Source: Nereocystis luetkeana
Lineage: Eukaryota; Sar; Phaeophyceae; Laminariales; Laminariaceae
DNA length: 64,000 nucleotides
NCBI GenBank assembly: GCA_031213475.1
Contig: JARUPZ010000002.1
Coordinates: forward strand, 14,943,425-15,007,424
Direction: 5' to 3'
Position 1 is the stretch's first letter, and each line of letters begins with the position of its first letter. The notes under the pieces were generated by a model. The model had not been told where the DNA came from and did no database searches. It saw nothing but the letters and a program-made list of their open reading frames with translations. The translations under genes and the position numbers were made by a program. Positions 14,501 through 27,600 of the stretch are shown piece by piece.

Positions 14501-17500
14501 TTAAAGCCTATAGTCCAAAGTCCGGTAAACCCGTCGGCCTGGCGGTGCCGATCGTCGCTCTTCGAACAGACCCCCCTTCGGGGGCTCGTGGGGCCGCCTG
14601 ACGACCAAGCTCAGAACTCCGTTTTCCTGCCCGCGCATCGTCAGCTGTACCGCCTGTCGAATACAGCGCAAGAGTTAGGGTCGATGCAGCGGTGGGGGGA
14701 AGAGGGGTGGGCAGGGAGGGGGCGAGAGACATGCAATGAGAGCGGGTGTCTCTGTTGTAGCAATCGTAGCAATAGTCGAAGCTGCACAGCCTCATGCTCG
14801 ATGGGCGTGACGTCCCTCAGACACTCCCCGAGCGTGTCGGAAGTCAAGCCTCGGACGCGCATTCTACATTGAAGCGATCGACCAGCCGACCAAGCGACCG
14901 ACCGACCGAACGACTGACCGACCGACACACCGACCCTCTTCCAGCTCCCGCCGTCCAGCAGCTCGACGAAAAACCTCATCGCCCCAATCGACTTGCACCC
15001 TCTGCATCCCCTTCCTGCTCCCGCCCTCCCTTCCAGGTGCCACCCTCCAGCAGCTCGACAAGCAAGCCCCCCGCTCCCATCTACCCCCACCCCCTTATTA
15101 CCCTTCCTGCTGCCCCACCGGTCGACTGACCGACCGACCGACCGACCGACCGACCCACCCACCCATCCACCCACCCCCGACCAGCCGACCGACGCGTCGC
15201 CTCGCGGTTATTATAGAGGCAGTTTTATTCCGGCTTATCTTCTCCTTACCATACACGAACGGTGGGCTACAGATGGTTCCCTTCTGCGTACAACCTCGAG
15301 CTCGCCCTTCCGCTTGTTGCATATATTCGTCGTAGCCGTAAAAACAGTATTAACGAGACGACGTATAATGGTGAGACGATGTTGACTCAACCGTCCTGAA
15401 CTCCCTCCCAGCTGCAAAGAAGAGCGGTTTATCTGCTTCCAAGCTATGCTGCAGGTATTTATATATCTATACATAAATACCGGCGACATGTGTGGTAGCT
15501 TCATGGACGTAAACAAACAAGGGGTTCCGTGCCCGTATTTCGGCGAAAAATGAGGCAACGAGAAAAGGCAACTCTTAAAGAATTGGCGCGCACGTTTTTG
15601 GGTACAAAGCACTTGAACTTCGCGTGGGACATTTTTGGTAGCATGGCAAAGAAAGGGTGAAGGTTCCTGTCGTACTCCCTCCTCCCTTCCCCAGCCCCCC
15701 CCCCGCCCTTTTCGAAACGGTTATCGGCTTATGCTTGTATCGAAACGCGCAGTCGCTTTTTTTTTCTCGATTGATTTACGAATGAGAAGCTCACCTGGTC
15801 GAAGTTTCCCAACACGTGAAGACCATTGACGGACACGAGAACATCCCCAACTTTAAGACCCGCATCCAGAGCGGTGTCATAGTTGCCGTCGAGCGACGAT
15901 CGGTACGCGCAAACTGTAGCCTGTTTATTTTATTTGCGGCAACAGAGGCGAAGAGGGTTAATCTCGTACGTGCATGGCAGGTAAGTACGTGATCACATGC
16001 ATACTTCGTACAAGTTAGTCAGAAGATTATTTCAGTGAAAAACTGAGGAGCAGTGGGAATGTTGAACTGAACCCCATGATCTGCGTAATAGGAACCAAAC
16101 GCATGTGCCTGCGGGGGAGGGGGGGGGTACTCGATAGGAGAGATGTACTCGATCTCATGCATAGTCGTAGTCGTATGACCATAGACCCTCGCATCCCTGC
16201 GATGCCGGGAGGTACGGTAGAGAGCACCTGTGACCGCCGCTTGTATGTCTTAAGTTGCCGAGCGCTAAATAAGTCACGTAGGCTGAGATGAAACATAAAA
16301 ATGACGATAAAAACAACAGCTTATGATGATGCCTGGTACAATTTTTTATCGTTTTACTTCGCTTCATGCCTTCTGAAAAGGGGGCGCTCCTCTGGGTTCT
16401 TGAGTTTTGTTTATGTGTCATTATAGTTGTATTTCCTCATGCTCTTCTGACCTAGGAGTACAGGAGGGCTCGCCAGTGTGTACACAAAACTGGAACAAAG
16501 TGTAAATTCCTTTCACTCATGTATATTCCAACGCGTGGTTGGCCGTGATTCCATAAAAAAGCAGCACTTTTCGTACAAGGAGAAGGTCGGTGAAAGACGC
16601 GGGGTGAAACCCGAAGCTTTTCGGAGCAGGAAAAACACGAGGGAGCGACCACGCCCGTGGCGGTGATTCAGCAACCGGAACGTGCAGCAAGCTTAAGCGC
16701 AGCTCGGGTGGGATCTGTAATTACAATCGAAATCCTGAAGCTTGAGCACCGTAGCCAAACCATACTCGCCCGACACTAACGCGAGCGCCATTTAACCCCC
16801 CCCGCCCCCACCTCACATCCCTCACCCGTCCCCGCCCTTCAGCTTCCCTCTTTGCCCCCCCCGCACCTTCCCCATCCCTCCTCGCTCCCCCTCCCCGCCT
16901 CCCCTACCCCTCCCCGCCTCCTGCAGGAACGAGAGTATGGGCAACGTGTTTGGCTTTAATTGCGCACTGTGGCGGCTTCTCTCTTACCATGCCCTTGTTG
17001 TTCACGAGCTTCATGCCCAACCCAGTTCCTGGCGGGGCTTGCAGCATCAGTCGGACTTTGTTGTAGCCTGGCAATGGGCGGTCGACAGGGAAAACGTAAG
17101 GAAAAACGTCAAGCCTGGCACTGTGCCGTTAGCAGGCGAAAGCCTGCCCGGAAACAGGCGGTAGTTATACACTCTGGTCGAAATTGTAAAAATTGTTTGG
17201 TGTTACTATTCAAGTTTAAATGATCTTAATATTCCGTCCAGCGTAGTTGATGTGATGATATATTGTGCCGTTATTGTCCATGCGACGGCTCCTGACAAGG
17301 GAAAATATGCAGAACGATGACCAGACGAGGCCAAACCGAACAGGACACAAGAAAAGCCACGAGAGAAGAACAGGGGCATCGCCTGGCCTGGCCGTGTTTT
17401 TTTCGTCAGCGTCTTGATCGACGGAAAAAATGTTGGCACGGGTAGACATCGATCATCTCAGGCCGCGCAAGTAGAATAATATATGCACTGCAGGAGACGA

Positions 17501-18635
17501 TTTACGCGTTGCAAGCAAGCGCGCTATCTTTATAACAACGTACGTGTGTACTGCTGTGTAGCTGTCGTAGTGATATACCAGGTATACATATATGTACTCA
17601 CGAGCTCTTCTCGCCACCGCGGCACGTACGGCGGACACCGTCATCGCTCGCGAGTCCCTCCCTCCTCCGGAGCCCCCGGTGGGCCCCGTTTGGCCCCCGC
17701 TGGACCCCTTGGCCGCTCTTCGATCTCCTCGGAGCTCGGCTCCGCAACCGCTTACCGGTGCCGCGACAAGCTGGTCCTTCGGGTTGTCAAAGCTGTCTAC
17801 CCTTTCCATCGTCTCGATGTCGTCGACGAGTTGATCCTTTCCGGTACCGGTAACGGTAACGGTGACGCTTGCCGGTTGATGAACCACACCATCCAATTTG
17901 GCCACCGTCTTGTCTGCCGGCGTTTTGCTTGTGAGTTTCTTCCTGAAGATTGCCGCGGGGGGCGTCTGAGTAGTCCGGCTGGCGGCGCGTGGGAAGGGGC
18001 GGCGGTGAAGGATGAGTCTCGGAGGCGGGTGGGGCGGAGACACAAAGGGAGACTCCGCCACAAAGGAAAGCCGCTGGGTCGAAATTTCAAGACTGACGCC
18101 GTGAAAGGACGCGTCGCTCGCGGGAAGCTGCGCTGTCGATGAGTTTGACCTCGACGTCTTCCTGCCGCATTTCTGGCACGCCGCTGAAGAAGTAGCCGTT
18201 GTCGCTGCTGGACCCCCCGCCCCTGTTATCGCGCTGGAAGCAGCCGACGCCTTCCTTCTGTCGCGTTTGGCGCCCGCTGCCACCGCCGCCGCCGCCGACG
18301 CAGTTGCCGCCGCCGCGGCAGACACGGCCGACGCAGCGGCTGACGCCGCAGGACTCGCGCTAGAAGAAATTGGGGCTGCGAGCGCTTGCTTTTTCGTCGA
18401 GCTCTCAGGCGCTGGTGAATGTGCTGCTGGTGTATCATCGGTCAAACTATTTCGGAGAGACGGTGCGAGTGGTAGCGGCGGCATGGCGCGATTCTTCGCC
18501 ACTTTCGGAGATGAGCGCGTTAGCCGCCCACGGGTGAGAGCAGCGCCACCGCTGCTGCTGCCGCTGCAGTTGCTGCTGCCGCTGCCGCTGCCGCTGCCGC
18601 TGCCGCTGCCGCTGTTTATGTCACTGCTGCTACTG

Positions 18636-18670
<35 letters not shown>

Positions 18671-21600
18671 GCCGCTGCCAGCCGGGACAACCATCACACT
18701 TTTCGCGTGTACCGCAACGGGTGGGGGTTCCGAAGCATCGCGAACCTTACGTGGTTGTGGTGCGTTCGTCCGCTCTCGTCCGCCGGCGACAGCGGGTCCC
18801 CGCCCTGCTGAAATCAAAGGCGGGGTCGTTCGAGCGCGGCCGCGGACGGTGGCCTTCCCTCTCAGGAACACGTCCGGGACAATGACGTCGTGGCGTCCGG
18901 TGCCACCAGCGTAGGCAGAAGATGAAGCATTTAGTGTGTTCTGTGTAGTCGTCACCTCTAGGGATGCGCTTGCTAGCCCGAGAGCACGGGTCTCTCGCGC
19001 AGAAGGAACGGAAGAAGACGAAGAAGAAGAAGAAGAAGAGGAAGAAGTAGAAGAAGAGGTGGTAGAAGTACTAGAAGAAGCAGCAGCAGTAGATGAAGAG
19101 GAGGAGGAAGAAGACGAAGAAGCAGAAGAAGTCGTCGCCGCCGCTGCCGCAGCAGCAGCAGTAGTAGCAGCAGCAGTAGCAGCAGCAGTCGCCGTTGCAG
19201 CCGACGTCGAAAACGGAGAGGGCGACGAATAACGCCATGTCGAAGGAAAGTTTGATCTGGATTCGTCTTTTGCGGTGACCGTAGAGGGCAAACATGAACC
19301 CTTACGCAACGTTCCTACCGTTCCCACGGCGCCTGGCAGTCGCGGTGGCATGCGCGGCGCCGGAGAACGGAGCGCGAGCATCGGCAATCCCTCCGAAGCG
19401 CGAGGGGCGCCATCCGTTACGAGCACAAACTCGCTCGCGCCTACCAATCCGTTGAGCTGGAGGGCGTGCCAGAGTATGGACGAAGCGCGCGCGGCCGATG
19501 TGGGACAAGAAACTGGACGGGTTAGCGAGGGGGGGAGATCCGGGTGGTGAGAGCCAATGGCCATGTTGACTCAACCTAGCTAGCAAGGCATTTATTAAAA
19601 ATCACGATTAAACTGCTCCCCCCGCGCCCTCTTTTCTTCTCGTCGATGGTACGGCGCGCACAAACCTCCCGTTCCCACGTCGTTTTGAGCTGAAGAAACG
19701 TCTCGCTATTGCGGAACTGCATGAAGGCCCCTCTCTGGAGCAAGTCCGAAACCTCGACGAAGGCCTCGGTGAACATTTCCATCGGCGGTGCAGCACCCGC
19801 GGCGACACCCGCGAGGCTCTCTGCCTGCCTCGAGAGAATGGCTTCTCTACCCGCCGCGCTCAGGTTAACCTTGCGGTGCCGCAAAACAATGTATAAGGTC
19901 GTAATTGCAGTGACAGGAGGAAGGGAGGGGGGGGGGTCAACTCGTGCAATGTCCTCAGAAAGAAAGAAGATCATACAAGCGCGCGATTGCAGTTATAGGG
20001 GGGTGGGAAAGTAGTCGAATTCCGTATCCGCAAACAAGAAACCAGATGCTATGCAAGAGCGCGATGGCAGTCAGGGTTGGGGGGTGTACTGGATATCATG
20101 CATGGTCGCAGTCGTAAGGCCATAGACCCTCGCATCCATGCCAGGACGAAGCACGTTGGGTTTTTACCGACCAGGCAGACATCGCGAGCACCAAGCGCGA
20201 AGCGCCGTGAAGTGTTGGGCGAGTCGCATGAAGGGTGAGCTGCATCACTCTAAGAACCGCTTGTGAGGCGGACTGGCACGTGGATGACAGCTTCAACGAG
20301 CGAATTTATCTGCCGGCGTGGGTACTGCGTGACTGCCTCGTGGGTTGGGTTGACGTCGGTTGGCAGCGACACAACAAAACATTATTCTCAGTACGTGAGC
20401 TAGACATCCTGGGTACTGTTTTTTTTCGGCGGTCGGTCACAGCTGGCGATCGAGTTATTGATCATTTGTGCGGGGCGGGGAGCCTTCGCTCCGCACGAGG
20501 GGAATGATCGCATGACGTGGTGTTCATGGTAAACCACCCACGCCGGAAAACGGGGGGCATGATTGATGGTCACCCGGCAGGTGTGAGGGGTGGTCATGTA
20601 ATGTTATTGTGTGGTGTGGCTGGCCTGGGGTTGGACTATCTAGCCAAGGAACTGTACAAAGACACGGCGCGCGTCCTTTCAAGGGGCTAACAAACGACAA
20701 AAGTCGTAAATAAATACAGAGGGGCGTAGAGCGGCGCGGATAATCGTTTTAGTTTTTGCGGCAAATGCAAATGAAAAGCTGAGAAAGAGCGTCTCCTTCC
20801 ACTCGCAAAAAAATGTTTGACGGAGGGAACTGCAGGTCTATTCTATACCTGGATGAACCTGGGCCGGAGAGGCAGCACATAAAATGGGCTCTGTCGACTA
20901 CTGTAGCAATTTTAATTGTGGTGCGACGTACGGCAACGGTGAGGTGAGGCATGAAAGGGCGACCGGGGGACCTTTGAGGAACTTTAAAACTAGCTTTGCA
21001 CGTATATTTGAACATTTGAGCTGCAGAAGAGCTCGGGAACATGGCGTTTCAAGCGACAAGACGAAGCGAAAAACAGCGACTCTTCTTGTCCTTTAAGCTT
21101 TGATGCGTCTCCGCACCGTTCTTCTGGCACACACTCATTCCAACCAAGAGCTTCAACGGAACCCACCAACCCACCCATCGACCCACTCACCCACCCACCC
21201 ACCCACCCACTCACAGACCCACCCACCTGCTCAGCCCCCCCATCCATAACGAAACGATCCACGATGTCCTGCCCTGCGGCGGCAGCCGCCGCCGTGACCT
21301 CGGCGTAGCTAGCATCGTGGCTGTCGACCGCCGCCGCGCTTGGCTCGTGGCAACATAGCGCCCGGTAGGATGCAACGGCCTCCCGGAAATTGAGGTTCTC
21401 GACGGCGTGACGGGTACTGTACAACATCAAATGACCGTTTTCGAAGCAGTTTTTTTGTTCGCCGCTTTTGTTGTTAGAAAATGTACACAGTTCCCGAGGA
21501 GGAAACACTGCTGTGTGGACCATTTACGGGTATACAAGTACGTAGGAATCAGGGAGTTATCCCACCTCGTGGTTTGCGCTGCGGTTGAGGTTAGCTGAGC

Positions 21601-24600
21601 GTGATGTCTAGCTTTTGAGCGTATCATTTGCGCCCTAAAAAAAACCGGCCGGGGGTGAGGCGAGACAGTCTCCTGTATGACACACACGCGCTGGGACGTG
21701 ATCTTTCGTATGATGAAAGTTGGACTCCCGCACGTTGTCGTGGCAATCGATGCCTACTGCTATGTTTAGCACAGCAAGAGAGCCGTTCGTCGCCTTTTGC
21801 TAGTCCTAGTCATCTCCTCCCTCTCTCCATTCCTTCTTTTTCCATGCGACTACTACTATCAGCAAAAAATACCAACTGCATGCACCGGGGGCTATGGCAT
21901 ATAGTGTCGACGTTTTCGTTGAAGAATTCCGATGCATGGTCAGAATCGACGAGGCACACTCACCGCAACAGCTCACGAAACCCCGCAAGACACGCGGGGT
22001 TCGCGAGGGCCCTGCGGAATCCAACGCCCCCACTCCAGACCTCTTCCGTCGACGGAGAGTCGAACCTAAGTGTCGCCCACCGCGTGGCCTGCGATTATAT
22101 CATATGTTATGGGATGGAGTACAGTCAGGTGCACATTGCGCTTCGATGACAGCAAACACTGAACAAGCTGTACTACGTACGCGGCCCGGGCATGCCCGTT
22201 TGCTTCCTACCACTCGTCTACGCGACGGCTCCACCGCTGCGAGCAAGGTAGTCGGGGCAGGTTTCCACGTCTGGCAAAATAAATAAGGTGCTGCTGTACC
22301 TTTGACAAGCTGTCGGTATGTTCCTTCAGACTGAAGACGTTTAAATGGTGCTACGTATATACACCCGGGTTCCTACCCCAGGTCTGCGCGAAAGACGCAA
22401 GACGGAAACGAACTGCGACATGTTTTTACCTTGTCGCCTGAGCTGCAAGGCGCCCAGAAAGAACACTCTTCCAACTTGGGGGGGGCGCTACTGCTGCTGT
22501 TGCTGTTGCTGCTCTCCATCTCTTCCTCGCAGGCATCTCCACTGCTGGTGTCACCTCTTCCCTCGTCTCTGTCTGAGGGGAATACTTCCGGGTCGCTTGC
22601 GCCGCCGCCGCCGCCGCCGCTGCTGCTGCTGCTGCTGCCACCAACGTTGTCACCGGTGGCACCACGGGTGGCACCACTGGCTGTGCCTCCACCAGAGTGA
22701 TCTCTGCCGCCGCCGGGTGCACCACGACCGGTGGTCTTTTGGTAGACGAGGCGGGCGACCGTTCCCTGCCTGCTCCATACCGCCCTCTTGCAAATAATCC
22801 CCTTCCGTTTTCCCTGGCCCCGGCCCTTGCCAAGCCGAGTGGATCGCGGTGGTGACGGCGGCGTTATTGCCTCCTCCTGACTAGCGGAAACGACCTCGCT
22901 CGCAACGGCGTCTATCTTGCTTGCGACCGGGTCCCCGGATGACGAGCAGGGGGACGATGGCGGCGACCAGCTTGATGCGCTACCCCGCTGCTTGCCACCG
23001 CGGCCGCCGCCGTCTGCTGCCGGTTCACCGTCGCCACCGCCGACGCCGTGGGTCATCTTCGCCGTCGCTTTTTTCGTCAGCGCAACGTCGTCGGCCGAAG
23101 CTGTAACCCCCTTCTTAGAGATGGTTTGTCCGGTCAGCTCGTCGCTAGCGCTGTTTCTTGTTTTCGTTTAGGGTTTCAAGGTTTGGTTTTGGTTGGTATT
23201 TGGAAGCGAAACGAAAGCGCGCGCAAAACGGGGGGCTAAGTGAGGTCCTTCAGCAGTAGTTTGCGCGTGGAAGGTGCAGGCTTGCGGCGGTGTCGCCGTT
23301 TTTGTTTTGAGTCGATGGCCCTCCGGTTGTGGAGCGAACGCAGTCAAAACGTTAGCTGTAAAACCTTCCTCGCTCGGGTCAGCATCAGCATCGCCCTCAG
23401 AAACATATTCCAACTATCATTCACTTGGACTTCACCGGCGCGGGGGGGGGGGAGGGGAAGGGAAAAGCTCAAATGGTGAAACCGGTGTCATCGCTTTACC
23501 TTGAGCTGGATGTTGTCACCGACAGTACAGGTTCTGACCCACACGACAACAACCCGTCCATGGTCGCTTTCAAGGCGGCCACCCACTCGTTCTTTTCGGC
23601 GACATCTGTCGCCTGCGTGCAGTGAGAAACACGTTTGACGAGTGGGGGCGCGGAACAGGGCAGGGTAGCGTAGAAGTGGTGCAGTAATTCCATATGGAGA
23701 GGGGAAAGAGAGGGGCATCATCCGGTCTCTTGACGCCTCGATGTCATTTGTTTTTGGTCTCAAGATAACTGGATAGTCTAAGATCAAGAGGAGTTGTTCG
23801 ATGCAACGAGATTGTTTCCACGTTTAGATCTGCGGTTGAGCTGAATGAAATACTTCGTACACGTACAAAAAAAAGAGCTCTCGCACGGGATCTGGGCGGA
23901 CGAAAGCTATGCTTGGTGGCGTATAGTCCCTGGTTCCAGACGAGAACGAAACAAGTAAAAAATAAACGAAAACAACCAAAAAACAACTCCGCCTGAGAAC
24001 GATTTTTCGAATAATTACGCTGCTGTGCCCGAGCCACCTCGCTACATAGACCCAGAACAGGAATCGGTGCAGCCTCACATTCTAGTCTTGGTCGAGAGGC
24101 GCTACCGGTAGTCAGTAGAGCTTACCACTCATTCAAGATTTGGTCTGATGGGCTTAGGGTCAGGGTCAGGGTTAGGGATTGGGTGACGATTAAACCAATT
24201 CATCTCGTACACAATGTGTATGAACCATGTTTCCGGTAGTCTCGCGATAAAAAGGTGAAGGAGGAGATGGTCACACTGGCAGGTGCGGAGTTCGAGCGAG
24301 TTACCTCTATCGAAGGAGATCGATGTTCAGCGTTCAGCGCACGAAAAAATAAATACCGCTTCGATAGACACTACTCGGTCTCGTACGCAAAGCACACCAG
24401 CCGCACCTTCACCATGAATGAACTGCCGGCACACGCCACCACGAACGACGAGTGAAGGGGGGCGTCGAAACCGTCTATCACGAAGCAGTGCCTGCACGGG
24501 GAAGAATTAGGGGGTGAAACCGAAAACAACAACAAGCGGTCGGAACGTGTGCGTGCTCGTTCCACTTCGGCGGCGTGTGTGCCTCGCGCAGGTGTGTAAT

Positions 24601-27600
24601 TGTGTTTTAAGTCTCTGCTGGCAACCCTCTCCGAAGGGATGGCAGGTGGTCAACCGAGGAGATAGGGGGGGGGCGGTGTACTCACAATCATGCATGGCCG
24701 TAGTCGTACGAAGTATGGCATTTAGACCCTCGCATCCCTACAATGCCTTGGCGGAGCACGTCGGGTTTTCGCCGACCGGGCAGACATTGCTTGCACCAAG
24801 TGCGAAGCGCCGTGGGGTGTTGGGCGAGTCGCATGAAGGATGAGCTGCATCCTACTAAGAAACGCTTGTGTGGCAGATTTTCTTGTAGATGGATGACAGC
24901 GTCGAATAATTGATTTATCTTCTGGTGTGGCCACTTCCAGATACAGCAATGGGTTCACTATGTTGCCTCGAGGAGGCTTTACCATATACACACTACATGA
25001 TACGACCATCCCCCTTGTACGGAGTTAAGGTCCTCTCCGCACCAAAACGATCTAACTCGACCGCCAGTCGTGGAGACCGCCAAAGACGAAACAACGCTAC
25101 CCTGGTAGTCTAGCTCACGCAGTGAGAGGCGTGTTTTACAGCCTCGTCGCCAACCGACGTCAACCCCAACCTATATATATGTATATATGTACCAAGTATA
25201 TAAAATAGAGGGGGGGAAAGGGACAATAATATACTTAAAAGGCATTTTGTTGTGGTGCTCAAAACAACCCAAACATTTTAGGAGAACCCTTTGCGCTGCG
25301 TTGGCCGGCCTTTGGACGCACACAAAACTATAGTACAGCAGCACATCCCGTATTTTTGGCCGATTGACTCCGTGTACATTTGTTGCAAAATTCTGCGCGG
25401 CATCACGGAAAAGAGGAACCCATCCCCTCGAAAAAGCGCAAAGAGCTCACCCCAGAGAAACAGAGCCGACGCCGCGGTGGCGACCGTTCTGCGGACCCTG
25501 CTGAGCCTGCCCGGTAACGCCTTCGAGGGAAGCATGGAACAGCTCGTCAGGGTAGAGCACGAAACGGATCGACCTCGGCCCGTCCTGGCATATCTGCAAT
25601 AGACACGAGAAAAAAGGTGCAGGGGCGGAACAGGCCAGACGGGTCGCGTAACATTAACAGTAGCATATCCTCACGGGGTCGACAATCTTGGAGAAACCTA
25701 ACGATTCACCCGAACGTCTACCAAAGAGTTGACTTGTCCACCGCATTTTATCTCCCTCTTCCCAGCTGCTGCCCCCCCCCCCCTTCCCCCGCTATGCATG
25801 AGATCGAGTAGATCTCTCCTACCGAGTACACCTCTCCCCCGCCTCGTTTCCCCTCCCGCTTCCCAGCTTCTGCCTCTCCCACAGCCCCCCCCCTCGGATC
25901 CCCCACGTCACCGATTTCCTCATTACTCGCTGTTGTGTATGCCGCTCTTGATGTGCGCTTTCGCTTTTTTTTTTCCGTGCCTCGCGTCCTTGTCTCTTAC
26001 CTTGGCACGCCTCGCTCGCACCCCGCAAGCATAGAGGTGCACATTGTTTCTACTGTATTAAATTAAACAAATCAGACGGGTTTTTCGATAGTGGTATGCA
26101 CGAATGTGCTTTTTTTGGGAAAAACACGATACTTCTGCCCGAATGTGTTCCTCAAACTAAGAAAACAACCCAACATCGCCGAAACTGCAGTACCGTTCTG
26201 TGTTCAAAGACACATATGTATACTCTCGGTGTATTGTTTGTCTTGAGGCCATCGCATTGCTCATCGGTATCTTGCGCTTTTTCATGATTTTTTTTTTTTA
26301 AATCTGACATCAGTTTTTCATACCGTTTGGTGTTTTGACGAACAGACGGTGTATACCTACTGCAGTACGATGATGGGACTGTTCTATCGCATAAAATCAT
26401 TTTTTGGTGGTTTCCTTTTTTTTCTCTCACAAAGTGAAGCCAGTTGTTATTTTGGGGTCAGGTTTATTTAGTCTGTTAGATACATATACACAGGGATCGT
26501 AAAGGGTGAAATCACTGGACCTTCAGAGCAAAAAAATACTAGGCACATACCTAATGCCGCGGTAGCATGCGCCCCCCCCCCCCCCCCCTCCCTTCTCGGC
26601 ATACTTCGTAGAACACACTAGGACCACTACCCAGCGCTACCAAAAATACCTTTGTCAGGCGTCCCTCTTTGATTTTAGGCCGTGGGGTGGCCATTGACGC
26701 GGGCAGATACCCTGGACCATTCACCGCCTTTTTCACCGCAAGTAGCCAGAGAGAACACGCATTAAGAGAGAGAGAGAGAGAGAGAGAGAGTGGCGTCGTT
26801 AGGGTATATATATATATATATATAGCATGGTGGCACGCTCCTAAATAAGTGGACGCGATTGTGGAGGCCAACCCCGCGACACAGCGCGGGGGATTTTTTT
26901 TGTTTCGTTTTGCCGGATACGTAGGAGGCACGCTAAGATATACCTGTGGTAGCATACTATAAATACTGTTTAGAACCCGCACTATGGAGTAGTGACGAAA
27001 AAAAAACTGAAATTAGGCGTTGCAATCAGGGGTAGTAATATATCGGCGTCCCCGGTGGCTTGGTGGGTGGTCCGCGTGCCTATCAAGATCAATTTCGTGG
27101 AGTTCAAGCCTCACCGAGTGCATGCTCGTAGGGATTTTTTCTTGCATTAAAAAAAATGATTAGCGGAAAGCGCGAGAGCGTGAGTTAGCTACATTCAATG
27201 AAAATCAATGAGCAGTGGGAATGCTGAACCCTATGCGCGACAGAAAAAAAGGCCCGTACCCGGGGGGGAGAAGGGACGACACCTGTGACCACGGCTTGTC
27301 CAGAAGATCGCTGAGGGTAAAACCTCTTACGAATTTAGACTGGATAGTAAAAGTGATTTATATATATATATAAATATATATATATGGGTTGTAACTGCGG
27401 CCGTGCTACGATAGGGGTTGCAATTAGGGGCTGCGCTTTTTAAGCCCAGCGATTTCCCACTATGGGCGGGCTCTTCAACTGAACAAGCTACTTCGTACCC
27501 CCTTTGGGCGGAAATAGAAGGATCGTTGGGTCTTTCCTTTTTCTCCTGTTTGTATGAACGCTCCCTTGTTTTTCCGCTTCCCCCCCCAAGCACCGGCGGG

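Noticed and set aside
14641-14890. A minus-strand exon reading LTSDTLGECLRDVTPIEHEA as the PDZ C-terminus
   Set aside because: No acceptor gives phase 0 without a stop; the exon at 14653-14501 supplies the correct PDZ end (AVQLTMRGQENG, LSLVVRRP) in phase.
18267-19232. Plus-strand frames rich in Ala, Leu or Glu opposite the linker exon
   Set aside because: They are antisense shadows of CTG/GCN homopolymers, without splice or domain support.
17453-19564. A single 703-codon gene starting at ATG 19564
   Set aside because: The frame is better explained as one exon (19456-17602): it has a strong donor at GCTC|GTGAGT whose phase matches the PDZ exon at 17067, and the codons after 17602 are repeat-like.
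23168-23413. An exon reading SEGDADADPSEEGF between PH and the Gly-rich exon
   Set aside because: It does not fit the phase between 23500 and 23150, which join directly as AG|C; it lacks a usable donor.
25278-25602. Plus-strand 103-codon frame
   Set aside because: It is antisense to the second PH exon (25593-25451), which has domain similarity and phase support.
27045-27120. A functional tRNA gene
   Set aside because: It has A- and B-box-like words but no clean cloverleaf, and the same head plus body recurs, so it is a SINE.
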